Shown here: one piece after another, positions 1 through 6,271 of the stretch
Numbering within the stretch: the first letter of the stretch is position 1
Layout of the letters: each line of letters starts with the position of its first letter
Position numbers and translations under genes: made by a program
From: Clostridiales bacterium
GTDB taxonomy: Bacteria > Bacillota > Clostridia > Oscillospirales > Oscillospiraceae
Direction: 5' to 3'
Assembly: GCA_012516225.1 (NCBI GenBank)
Contig: JAAYWX010000268.1
Location: forward strand, 1 to 13,080
Length of the DNA: 13,080 nucleotides
The notes under the pieces: model-generated
Database searches by the model: none
The model's input: only the letters and a program-made list of their open reading frames with translations
Told to the model about the DNA's origin: nothing

Positions 1-563
1 AGATAAGTTATTGAAAAGTCGCTTGTGTCAGAAGGGGAAGACTCAACAAATCCCGCAGGTGGAGTCCCCAATATTGGAAATACACTGTCATAATGAATGA
101 TAGAACCGGAAAGAAGTTTGAAAGCAACATTTTTTGCAGTATCAGGGTTTGAAATCCGCAGACCGGCCGATTCTGCCCATTCTTCAATGCAAAAGCAATT
201 TTCATTGTCTGCAGACGAAGAAACAATCGGGATAGCGCCGATTATATCGGCAATTGTTCTCACAAGATTGTCTGCATCACAGTATGTACTGGATAAAATC
301 GGTACGGCAAATTTCCCAAGTTCATCAATAACAACAATTGCAGGAATATTGGGCATATGTACAAAAGGGGAAACTGCTTTGACCGCAGCTTCAACAGGAC
401 TGATGAAAATTAAGGCGTCTGCGGAAGAAAAATTGATATAAATCCATGCGTCCAAATTATTTTCCCCCCAACGGGAAAGTGAAATTTGTCCGTTTATTTT
501 GCGCTTAAGTATTGAACCTGTCCGCATACCTTTGTCAGTTAAAGCAACCGCCGATATGTTCAA
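1..563 (-). CDS. CbiG-like cobalt-precorrin 5A hydrolase, N-terminal part (runs off left edge)
   Basis: Minus-strand reading frame, open for 187 codons from a TTG at 563 to the window edge, so the C-terminus is missing. CbiG opens the delta-lactone ring of cobalt-precorrin-5A and releases acetaldehyde in the anaerobic cobalamin pathway. Matches to the CbiG N-terminal and central domains are the start MNISAVALTDKG, IFISPVEAAVKAVSPFV (about residues 52-68), PAIVVIDELGKFAVPILS (74-91), IADIIGAIPIVSSSAD (104-119) and GLRISNPDTAKNV (134-146). The TTG start is preferred because it places the usual N-terminal beta strand directly after Met and has GGAAAGGA 11 nt upstream; a GTG at 584 has no ribosome site. 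Odd: the family signature around LSGHxGGAN reads LSSTYCDADN (residues 90-99), losing the His and the Gly pair. The CbiG relationship is fairly secure; retained hydrolase activity is uncertain. It diverges from sdaA. Confidence 0.78.
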   Translation of the reverse strand, partial: MNISAVALTDKGMRTGSILKRKINGQISLSRWGENNLDAWIYINFSSADALIFISPVEAAVKAVSPFVHMPNIPAIVVIDELGKFAVPILSSTYCDADNLVRTIADIIGAIPIVSSSADNENCFCIEEWAESAGLRISNPDTAKNVAFKLLSGSIIHYDSVFPILGTPPAGFVESSPSDTSDFSITY

Positions 564-610
564 ATTCTTACAAATCCTTTCCACATGACAAATTGTTGGA
601 ATTATTATAC

Positions 611-639
611 ATTATGGTACGCAATAGCGGCTTTGTCAA
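611..639 (-). promoter_or_regulatory. Sigma-A-type promoter of the CbiG-like gene
   Basis: On the minus strand there is a perfect -35 TTGACA (634-639), a 17-bp spacer and a -10 CATAAT (611-616). A TATAAT lies slightly further downstream but would be too far from the -35. The expected transcript start is near 605, giving a leader of roughly 40 nt to the TTG start at 563. Confidence 0.75.
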
Positions 640-752
640 GAACTCAATCCGCTTAATGCGGATACTGGAATGTTTTTTAGCAGATATTTGACATATTACA
701 GAGTTTTTTGAAAGTTTATTTTATAGGAAGCGATTAGAAAGAAGGAACTAAT

Positions 753-1958
753 ATGAAATCAATCCGACAGGTGTATAAAATTGGGCGAGGACCTTCAAGT
801 TCTCACACCATGGGGCCTGAAAAGGCTGCAAGACAATTTGCCGAGCTTTGTCCGGAGGCAGATTCATTTGAGGCAAGGCTGTACGGTTCTCTGGCAAAGA
901 CAGGCAAGGGACATAAAACCGATTGCGCCATTGCAAACGCCTTTTCACCGCGTCCTGTAAAAGTAATTTTCAATACTGATTCCCAAATAGAACTACCGCA
1001 TCAAAATACCATGGATTTTGAAGGTTTAAAAAACGGCAAATCCATATTAAAAAAACGCTATCTGAGTATAGGCGGAGGAGATATTATAGCAGAAGGGGAA
1101 AAAGTTACAGACGAACCAGAAGTATACAAAGCCGGTTCGTTTGCGGAAATTTCCTCATACTGCAAATCACAGAATATCAGACTGAGCGAATATGTCCGGC
1201 GTATGGAAGGAGATGAGATCTTTTCATATCTTGCAAAGATATGGGATGCAATGCAGCAGTCCGTTTTTGAAGGACTGTCCCATACGGGCATACTTCAGGG
1301 AGGACTGGGAGTGGAAAGGCGTGCCCAGCAGCTTTATAATCAGCGCCATATGGATGAAAGCAAATCGACTTATGAAACAAGGATAGTTTGTTCATATGCT
1401 TTTGCGGCAAGCGAACAGAATGCGGACGGAGGCAGAATAGTAACCGCTCCGACCTGCGGCTCCTGCGGAGTGGTTCCGGCGGTTTTGAAATATTATAAGG
1501 ACGAGCACGGATATAAGGACAAGGAGATAATAAATGCTCTTGCCGTTGGCGGGCTGATAGGCTCCCTTGTAAAGGCAAACGCCTCAATAAGCGGCGCGGA
1601 ATGCGGATGCCAGGCTGAAATCGGGACAGCATGCGCAATGGCGGCTGCGGCACTTGCGGAGCTTTTCGGAATGGGTATAGACCAGATTGAGTATTCTGCG
1701 GAAATAGCCATAGAACACCACCTTGGACTTACATGCGACCCTATTTACGGACTTGTTCAGATACCCTGCATTGAAAGAAATGCCGTTGCGGCAATGAGGG
1801 CAATAAACGCGGTTACTCTTGCAAATTTTCTGACGTTTACGCGCAAAATTTCTCTTGATCTTATAATTAAGACTATGTACGATACCGGAAAGGACATGAA
1901 CAGAAATTACCGCGAAACTGCAGACGGAGGGCTTGCAAAGCTGTATGTTTTGCAATAA
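753..1958 (+). CDS. sdaA: L-serine ammonia-lyase (serine dehydratase), iron-sulfur type, compact single chain
   Basis: Deaminates L-serine to pyruvate and ammonia in the cytoplasm using a [4Fe-4S] cluster. The N-terminus carries the hallmark GPSSSHTMGP (residues 13-22) and the alpha domain carries TAPTCGSCGVVPAVL (231-245). Probable cluster ligands are C286, C328 and C339; their spacing of 42 and 11 residues equals that of the ligands C343, C385 and C396 of the Legionella enzyme. At 401 residues in one chain it is shorter than E. coli SdaA (about 454) and unlike the split SdaAA/SdaAB of Bacillus; it resembles the roughly 400-residue form common in Bacteroides. The chain ends in VLQ, so the C-terminal Cys known as an active-site plug in the Legionella enzyme is absent. 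AAGGA lies 6 nt before the ATG. TTGACA at 688-693 may be a -35 but has no good -10. The pyruvate product could feed the nearby nifJ enzyme (inference). Confidence 0.93.
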   Translation: MKSIRQVYKIGRGPSSSHTMGPEKAARQFAELCPEADSFEARLYGSLAKTGKGHKTDCAIANAFSPRPVKVIFNTDSQIELPHQNTMDFEGLKNGKSILKKRYLSIGGGDIIAEGEKVTDEPEVYKAGSFAEISSYCKSQNIRLSEYVRRMEGDEIFSYLAKIWDAMQQSVFEGLSHTGILQGGLGVERRAQQLYNQRHMDESKSTYETRIVCSYAFAASEQNADGGRIVTAPTCGSCGVVPAVLKYYKDEHGYKDKEIINALAVGGLIGSLVKANASISGAECGCQAEIGTACAMAAAALAELFGMGIDQIEYSAEIAIEHHLGLTCDPIYGLVQIPCIERNAVAAMRAINAVTLANFLTFTRKISLDLIIKTMYDTGKDMNRNYRETADGGLAKLYVLQ

Positions 1959-1983
1959 GCCGTTTTGAGGGGAGAAAGATTAA

Positions 1984-2029
1984 GCACCTCGCTTGACAAA
2001 AGTACATGGTACTTTTTCAGGCGAGGCGC
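1984..2029. terminator. Long stem-loop between convergent sdaA and sigE, possible bidirectional terminator
   Basis: An almost continuous 18-bp stem: CCTCGC (1987-1992) pairs with GCGAGG (2021-2026), TTGA (1993-1996) with TCAG (2017-2020, one G-T pair), C1997 is bulged, and AAAAGTAC (1998-2005) pairs with GTACTTTT (2009-2016) around the triloop ATG. It starts about 26 nt after the sdaA stop and about 19 nt after the sigE stop on the other strand, as expected for a shared terminator. Neither side has a clear T-tract beyond the stem, so termination is likely but not certain; it could instead be a mobile palindromic repeat. Confidence 0.55.
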
Positions 2030-2047
2030 ACTTTGGTTTAAGCAATT

Positions 2048-2785
2048 TCAGCGTGACTGGCGAATCATTTCTCGGCGAAGCCGTACGATTATGCGCTTTT
2101 CCAGGCGGCTTATGTAGGATTGCGAAATACCCATAATATCGGCAACTTCTTTTTGGGTGTATTCCGTTGAGCCGCAGAGACCAAAACGCATTATTATAAT
2201 CATCCGCTCCCGTTCGTCAAGACCGTCCACAGCGTCCATGAGCATTTTCTTATCCGCGTCATCCTCCATCGGACGCGAAACCTCATCACCATCGGTTCCA
2301 AGAACATCGGAAAGAAGGAGTTCGTTGCCGTCCCAATCTGTATTAAGGGGTTCATCAAGTGAAACTTCTGCTTTTTGGGCGCTGATTTTGCGGAGATACA
2401 TTAGAATTTCGTTTTCAACGCAGCGAGAGGCATAAGTCGCAAGCTTGATTTTTTTATCCGACTGGAATGTGTTTATAGCCTTTATAAGCCCGATCGTACC
2501 TATGGAGATAAGATCTTCAAGGCCTACTCCCGTATTTTCAAATCTGCGGGCAATATAAACAACAAGACGCAGATTATGCTCGATAAGTTTCTGCTTTGCC
2601 TTTTCATCACCTTGTTCCAGAGCCTCAATGGCCTTTCTCTCTTCAGATTTAGAAAGAGGCGGCGGCAAAACATCGCTTCCACCTATATAGTGAAGTCCGG
2701 GCGGAAGAACTATTCCCAGCCGTACAAGAACTTCAAAGATGGAAACATATAATTTTGACGTCAGCTCGTATGTTTTCAGATTCAT
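2048..2785 (-). CDS. sigE: RNA polymerase sigma-E precursor, early mother-cell sporulation sigma factor
   Basis: Encodes pro-sigma-E (245 residues), made inactive and activated by removal of an N-terminal pro-sequence by SpoIIGA. The pro-region is residues 1 to about 32, followed by HYIGGSDVLPPPLSKSEE, very like B. subtilis YYIGGSEALPPPLSKDEE. Region 2 spans about 66-135 with NLRLVVYIARRFENTG, EDLISIGTIGLIKA and LATYASRCVENEILMYLR. The linker holds DEPLNTDWDGNELLLSDVLGT. Region 4 (about 185-240) ends with the helix-turn-helix TQKEVADIMGISQSYISRLE. The start at 2785 is chosen over an ATG at 2803 because that ATG overlaps the only ribosome site, GGAGG, which lies 11 nt before 2785. It is 62 nt downstream of spoIIGA and surely co-transcribed. 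A sigG gene, which often follows sigE, is not here; sdaA lies convergent instead. Confidence 0.95.
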   Translation of the reverse strand: MNLKTYELTSKLYVSIFEVLVRLGIVLPPGLHYIGGSDVLPPPLSKSEERKAIEALEQGDEKAKQKLIEHNLRLVVYIARRFENTGVGLEDLISIGTIGLIKAINTFQSDKKIKLATYASRCVENEILMYLRKISAQKAEVSLDEPLNTDWDGNELLLSDVLGTDGDEVSRPMEDDADKKMLMDAVDGLDERERMIIIMRFGLCGSTEYTQKEVADIMGISQSYISRLEKRIIVRLRREMIRQSR

Positions 2786-2847
2786 GATGTCGGCAACCTC
2801 CATTTTACGATAATCACCACTTTTACCGCAAAACAGCGGTATTTTAT

Positions 2848-3681
2848 CTAAATAACGGCTGAAAAATCACCGTCATTGCTCAGAATGTTGGGAGCAAGTC
2901 CCACCAGAGTGCTTTTGTCCTCCTTTCCGTCAATCCATAGTCCATCCGGACGAAAGACTGGAAGAAGCGCCATGTTCTGTCCAACGGCAGAGTATGGTAC
3001 CAGTCTGAATTTTGTACGGAGCGAATCATCTTTGGAGAGGGCCTCAATAAATTCCGCCGCACCTGATTTAAGGGAAGCACCCAATGTTTCCGGTAGCAGC
3101 TTGCCCGCCTCATCTATGCCGATAACCATGACGGGCAAGCCGCTTATTGGGTCATAAAGCTCGTTTCCGGTGTCCCTAAGTGCCTTAAACTCAGCCGTCC
3201 TGCCGCAGAAAATTATTCTGACGCTGTGGATTTCACGAGAATACTTTTTCCCAAAACGGTTAAATACCAAGGTCAGGATGCAGTAGCACGCGGCAAACGA
3301 AAGCGCAAGCACACGCATGGAAGCGTTTATGTACAGACCGTTGCCTATACTGTTTACGGCAAGCAGAGATGCCGCGTACACAGCGCCTCCGAATGCGGCT
3401 GATACCGCAAGAAATGCAAAGAACGGCTTTAAAAGTTTGATATTTGTGCCAAATGCGATCATGGTCATCAAGAAACCGAGAACGAGCTTTGTCACAGGGA
3501 AAGCCAAAAAACCAAATTCAGGCAAAAGCAGAAGAACGGAATACAGCGCTCCGAAAGCTGCGGAAAAGCCGAAGCGTACGCGTTTAAGCGGGAGAGCGCA
3601 GAGCTTTGCGGTTGCAAGGACGATAAAATAGTTTATAATCAGGTTCAGGACAAACATTTCGTCCACATATATTGTTTTCAT
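2848..3681 (-). CDS. spoIIGA: Pro-sigma-E processing aspartic protease SpoIIGA
   Basis: Membrane-embedded aspartic protease that cleaves the pro-sequence of sigma-E in the mother cell after asymmetric division, when signalled by forespore SpoIIR (known for the family). The protein is 277 residues from MKTIYVDEMFVLN, the usual family N-terminus. Hydrophobic segments fill roughly residues 8-140 (about five membrane spans). The soluble C-terminal domain carries the protease motif DTGN with catalytic Asp170, in the context ALRDTGNELYDPISGLPV. It ends LVGLAPNILSNDGDFSAVI. A longer open frame reaches 3783, but the extra 34 residues have no family counterpart. No Shine-Dalgarno sequence is visible before the ATG at 3681, and a possible -10 lies only 6 nt upstream, which would make the message leaderless. 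Its partner sigE follows at once. Confidence 0.9.
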   Translation of the reverse strand: MKTIYVDEMFVLNLIINYFIVLATAKLCALPLKRVRFGFSAAFGALYSVLLLLPEFGFLAFPVTKLVLGFLMTMIAFGTNIKLLKPFFAFLAVSAAFGGAVYAASLLAVNSIGNGLYINASMRVLALSFAACYCILTLVFNRFGKKYSREIHSVRIIFCGRTAEFKALRDTGNELYDPISGLPVMVIGIDEAGKLLPETLGASLKSGAAEFIEALSKDDSLRTKFRLVPYSAVGQNMALLPVFRPDGLWIDGKEDKSTLVGLAPNILSNDGDFSAVI

Positions 3682-3687
3682 GTAAGA

Positions 3688-3735
3688 AGTATATGCTTCA
3701 AGGGGTAAAAAACTCGTTGCAATAAGTCGGACAAA
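3688..3735 (-). promoter_or_regulatory. Candidate spoIIGA-sigE promoter with an 0A-box-like site
   Basis: On the minus strand a -10-like TATACT (3688-3693) ends 6 nt before the spoIIGA ATG. A -35-like TTGCAA (3717-3722) lies 23 bp upstream of it, and TTTGTCCGA (3727-3735), matching the Spo0A box TTTGTCGAA at 7 of 9 positions, lies just upstream of that. The B. subtilis spoIIG promoter is known for an unusually long spacer (22 bp) and Spo0A binding next to the -35, so the layout is suggestive. All the motifs are short and imperfect, so this remains inference. Confidence 0.35.
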
Positions 3736-3789
3736 TATAAAAAAACAGCCGCATATGGTACGGGTGTTCCAATACGGCGGCATTTTTGT

Positions 3790-3841
3790 TTATAAAAACA
3801 GCCATGATGTCAGCCCTGGAAAAGGGGCTGACATCATGGCT
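3790..3841 (-). terminator. Strong intrinsic terminator after fakA
   Basis: A perfect 17-bp stem, AGCCATGATGTCAGCCC (3800-3816) with its complement at 3825-3841, closes an 8-nt loop. Read on the minus strand the stem is followed by GTTTTTAT, a T-tract. It starts about 20 nt after the fakA stop, so it ends the asp23-fakA transcript and insulates spoIIGA downstream. Confidence 0.9.
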
Positions 3842-3861
3842 TTAATCAAGTCGTGCTATTC

Positions 3862-5505
3862 TTATTCAGCTGAAATCATATAGTAATAAACAGGCTGCCC
3901 GCCGTTTATTACGCTGAGCTCTGCAGAAGGATTTTTCTCAGAGAGAATGCCGCCTATATTCTGCGCGTCATCCGTTTTTACATCTTGGCCGTAATATACG
4001 GTGATGAATTCGGGTGAGAAATCCGCAAGCTTATCGGCAAGTTTCGAGATAAGGTCATTTACATCGGAGCTGCTTCCAAGCAGAGAGCCGTCAAGAAGTC
4101 CGAGAAATTCGCCTGCTTTTATCTCGTGACCGTCAAAATCCGAATCACGGGCTGCATAAGTTATAAGAGCAGTGTGAACGTTTTTCATTGCCTCTGTTGC
4201 ACTCTCGGTCAGTTCCTCTTCGCTTTGGCTGTATGTATCCATGCCAAGCATAGCGGATACGCCCTGAGGAACGGTAACCGTAGGAATTATAATTACTTTT
4301 TTATCCGTGAGCGGAATGCATTGTTCGGCTGCCATTATAATGTTTTTATTGTTTGGAAATACAAAAACGGTTTTTGCTGGAGTACTCTCAACTGCATTTA
4401 GAATATCTTCCGTGGAAGGGTTCATCGTCTGACCACCGGTTACTATCCTGTCTGCCCCAAGCTCGGTGAAAAGATTTGCCATGCCCGTACCGGCGCAAAC
4501 GACAACAACACCGAATTCTTTTTCCGGTTCGGCGGACTTTACAGGCTGTGCACTGGGTTCTCCGGTTCCTCCGGCAAGCTCGGAATGCTGTTCACGCATA
4601 TTTTCAATCTTGACTTTGAGCAGACGGCCGTATGTCAGGGCTTCTGTCAGAACAACTCCGGGATCGTTCGTATGAACGTGCGTCTTAATGATTTCCTCAT
4701 CATCGACAACCACTACGCTGTCGCCGATTCTTTGAAGATATGTCCGCAAAAGATCTGCGGATTTTTCGTTCTCTCTTCCTACGATAAATTCTGTGCAGTA
4801 TGTGAATGTAATATCGCCGGTATCGAAACTTGAAAAATCAGCAGATTCCTTTGCCTCGGAAGTATCGATACCGTATGAGTCGGGAGTAACCTCCCCGCGA
4901 AGGGAGGCAAGCATGGCCTCAAGGATTATTACATAGCCTTTGCCGCCAGCATCTATTACACCCGCCTTTTTCAGCACGGGATTTAAATTTATTGTATCGG
5001 CGAGAGCTTCTTTTGCCGATTCGAGCGCACATGACAAAAGAAGCTCAATGTCGCTACCAGTTTCGGCAAAGTCTGAGGCAGCCGCAGCGGACAGGCGAGA
5101 TACTGTAAGGATTGTCCCCTCTGACGGTTTCATAACCGCGTTGTATGCTGCTTCCACACCTTCGTTCATGGCAAGGGCAAAATCGTAAGCGTCACAGGTA
5201 TCCTTGCCTTTCAGCACTTTGGAAAGACCGCGGAACAAAAGGGACAAAATTACGCCCGAATTTCCGCGGGCACCACGAAGAAGAGCATCCGCCGTACACC
5301 TTGCCGCATCGCCTACGCTTTTGGGATTTTTCCGCTTGAGTTCAGCCGCCGCGGCACCCATTGTCATACTCATATTTGTGCCCGTATCTCCGTCGGGAAC
5401 AGGGAAAACATTGAGTTCGTTTATCTGCTGCTTGTTTGCTTCCAAGGCAGCTGCAGCGCACAGTATCATATCAGTAAACGCCGCACTGTCTATTTTCTCT
5501 CTCAA
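3862..5505 (-). CDS. fakA: DAK2-domain fatty acid kinase, FakA/YloV family
   Basis: FakA phosphorylates fatty acids bound to a FakB (DegV-family) carrier to give acyl phosphate for phospholipid synthesis, in the cytoplasm. The protein is 547 residues, normal for the family. The N-terminal DAK2 kinase domain (about 5-205) has INELNVFPVPDGDTGTNM with the metal-binding aspartates near 38-40, ALLRGARGNSGVILS, PSEGTILTV and GVIDAGGKGY. The C-terminal half (about 325-547) has the typical EFGVVVVCAGTGMANLF, TGGQTMNPSTEDIL and VFVFPNNKNI segments. The start is put at the TTG at 5505, with GGAGG 8 nt upstream; a GTG at 5514 overlaps that same GGAGG and cannot use it. It follows an Asp23-family gene, the usual yloU-yloV order, but across an unusually long 186-nt spacer. 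recG, often downstream, is absent; a strong terminator follows. No fakB is in the window. Confidence 0.92.
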   Translation of the reverse strand: MREKIDSAAFTDMILCAAAALEANKQQINELNVFPVPDGDTGTNMSMTMGAAAAELKRKNPKSVGDAARCTADALLRGARGNSGVILSLLFRGLSKVLKGKDTCDAYDFALAMNEGVEAAYNAVMKPSEGTILTVSRLSAAAASDFAETGSDIELLLSCALESAKEALADTINLNPVLKKAGVIDAGGKGYVIILEAMLASLRGEVTPDSYGIDTSEAKESADFSSFDTGDITFTYCTEFIVGRENEKSADLLRTYLQRIGDSVVVVDDEEIIKTHVHTNDPGVVLTEALTYGRLLKVKIENMREQHSELAGGTGEPSAQPVKSAEPEKEFGVVVVCAGTGMANLFTELGADRIVTGGQTMNPSTEDILNAVESTPAKTVFVFPNNKNIIMAAEQCIPLTDKKVIIIPTVTVPQGVSAMLGMDTYSQSEEELTESATEAMKNVHTALITYAARDSDFDGHEIKAGEFLGLLDGSLLGSSSDVNDLISKLADKLADFSPEFITVYYGQDVKTDDAQNIGGILSEKNPSAELSVINGGQPVYYYMISAE

Positions 5506-5691
5506 ATAAAACACCTCCGGGGAAGAAATGAACGGGCGCCGCCCGATTTCAAATCGGAGTCTGATTCCGGAAATACACGCAGAACTGCGTGACCAAAAGA
5601 AAGGGCGGATATCCGCACCGCTCCGTTCGCTATGTTCCTTGCCGCATAGCCGGATTTCTTGACAGACTCTTAAAGAAAATAGTCTTCAAAT
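5506..5691 (-). other. Dyad-rich spacer between the asp23-family gene and fakA
   Basis: No convincing gene. It holds a chain of short inverted repeats: CGGGC/GCCCG (5533-5545), CCGATTT/AAATCGG (5543-5557), CACGCAG/CTGCGTG (5576-5591), the perfect palindrome GCGGATATCCGC (5605-5616), GCTATG/CATAGC (5629-5650), and ATCCG (5611-5615) pairing with CGGAT (5651-5655) outside the last stem. It is expected to be transcribed in the asp23-fakA message and to fold. No T-tract terminator and no promoter on the fakA side were seen. It could be a structured RNA element or an inserted palindromic repeat. Confidence 0.55.
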
Positions 5692-6045
5692 TCAGCTTAT
5701 CAGCATGGAATCAACATAGACGTCAACGGTTTTTACCGGAACTCCCGTTGCTTTTGAAACCTTGTAGCTAACCTCATTCATTATGCTTCCGGCGAGAACC
5801 TTTATATTGACGCCGTGGTCAATGACAATATGAAGGGCAATTGAAACGCTGCCGTCATCGTTGAAACTCACGCCGACACCTTTTGACATAGATTCTCTGC
5901 GGAGCAGATGGACAAGACCATCGGTTTTGGAGCGCGCTCCCATGCCCTTGACACCAAAGCAGTTTGTCGCCGCCTCACCGGCAATATTTGTGAACACATC
6001 ACTGGTGATGCAAATCATACCCAGATCGTTTTCAATTTTAACCAT
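5692..6045 (-). CDS. Asp23/Gls24 family envelope-stress protein (YloU-like)
   Basis: A small 117-residue protein of the Asp23 (DUF322) family, equivalent by context to B. subtilis YloU. Members are linked to cell-envelope homeostasis; the exact function is not known. Family features are the start IENDLGMICITSDVFTNIAGEAA (broken here only by the Met at residue 1), CFGVKGMG, VSIALHIVIDHGVNIKVLAGSIMNEV and a C-terminus GVPVKTVDVYVDSML, which match the usual DGxVxVDLYIVVxYGVxIPEVA-like core. No signal peptide or membrane segment is visible. The ATG at 6045 is chosen because GGAG lies 8 nt upstream and the family starts near here; the frame stays open to 6087. It is first in a unit with fakA and has its own promoter. 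Confidence 0.9.
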   Translation of the reverse strand: MVKIENDLGMICITSDVFTNIAGEAATNCFGVKGMGARSKTDGLVHLLRRESMSKGVGVSFNDDGSVSIALHIVIDHGVNIKVLAGSIMNEVSYKVSKATGVPVKTVDVYVDSMLIS

Positions 6046-6091
6046 GATGTCGGCTCCTTTCTTTAAAATGGAACACATTTGTCCCAAGAGA

Positions 6092-6116
6092 AGGAAATTA
6101 TAGCCTGTTATTTCCT
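6092..6116 (-). promoter_or_regulatory. Inverted repeat in the asp23-family leader, possible operator or hairpin
   Basis: AGGAAAT (6092-6098) and ATTTCCT (6110-6116) form 7-bp arms around an 11-nt centre, between the predicted transcript start (near 6128) and the ribosome site. It also covers a second TATAAT-like sequence on the minus strand (6097-6102 region). A regulator site or a weak leader hairpin are both possible. Confidence 0.3.
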
Positions 6117-6134
6117 GCCCCAGAACATTTAGTA

Positions 6135-6163
6135 ATTATAACCCGAAACGTAAAAAAGCACAA
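6135..6163 (-). promoter_or_regulatory. Sigma-A-type promoter of the asp23-family gene and fakA
   Basis: Minus-strand -35 TTGTGC (6158-6163), a 17-bp spacer and a perfect -10 TATAAT (6135-6140). The expected start is near 6128, giving a leader of about 80 nt to the ATG at 6045. Confidence 0.7.
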
Positions 6164-6192
6164 GGATATTTTTTCTTATATCTAAACATTAC

Positions 6193-6221
6193 ATACGTTT
6201 GATATATTTCTTTTATACGTT
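6193..6221. repeat. Direct repeat ATACGTT, 22-bp period, in the asp23-nifJ divergent region
   Basis: ATACGTT occurs at 6193-6199 and 6215-6221, exactly 22 bp apart (about two helical turns). An inverted TACGTT lies at 6147-6152 in the spacer of the minus-strand promoter. The 351-bp gene-free stretch 6046-6396 otherwise holds the two divergent promoters, the nifJ leader (about 6307-6396) and AT-rich DNA. A shared regulator site is possible, but a 7-mer match is weak. Confidence 0.25.
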
Positions 6222-6271
6222 AAAGCAAAAAGAAAGGCTTTTTTAGGCAAATAGACTGTAAAAACCTATAG

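Noticed and set aside
97..441. Plus-strand open frame of 114 codons at the left end
   Set aside because: It is the antisense of the CbiG-like gene, whose minus-strand translation matches family motifs; the plus frame has no recognisable motif or ribosome site.
688..722. TTGACA at 688-693 as the sdaA promoter
   Set aside because: The -35 is perfect but the hexamer at 17 bp is AAAGTT, and other AT-rich candidates need spacers of 21 bp or more, so it is not listed as a feature.
1177..1653. Minus-strand open frame of 158 codons within sdaA
   Set aside because: Arg- and Pro-rich antisense shadow of a well-conserved gene with no motif of its own.
2824..2841. Small TACCGC/GCGGTA hairpin between spoIIGA and sigE as a terminator
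   Set aside because: On the minus strand it is followed by AAAAG rather than T; the T-run is on the other strand where no gene ends, and the stem is only 6 bp.
3682..3783. Longer start for SpoIIGA (34 extra residues)
   Set aside because: The family begins at M-x-x-IYVD as at 3681; the extra residues overlap the promoter-like region and resemble no known N-terminus.
5506..5514. GTG start of fakA at 5514
   Set aside because: The GTG overlaps the GGAGG that serves the TTG at 5505 with ideal 8-nt spacing.
5589..5771. Plus-strand 60-codon frame across the asp23-fakA spacer
   Set aside because: It runs into the antisense of the asp23-family gene, has no ribosome site, and its sequence is explained by the dyads in the spacer.
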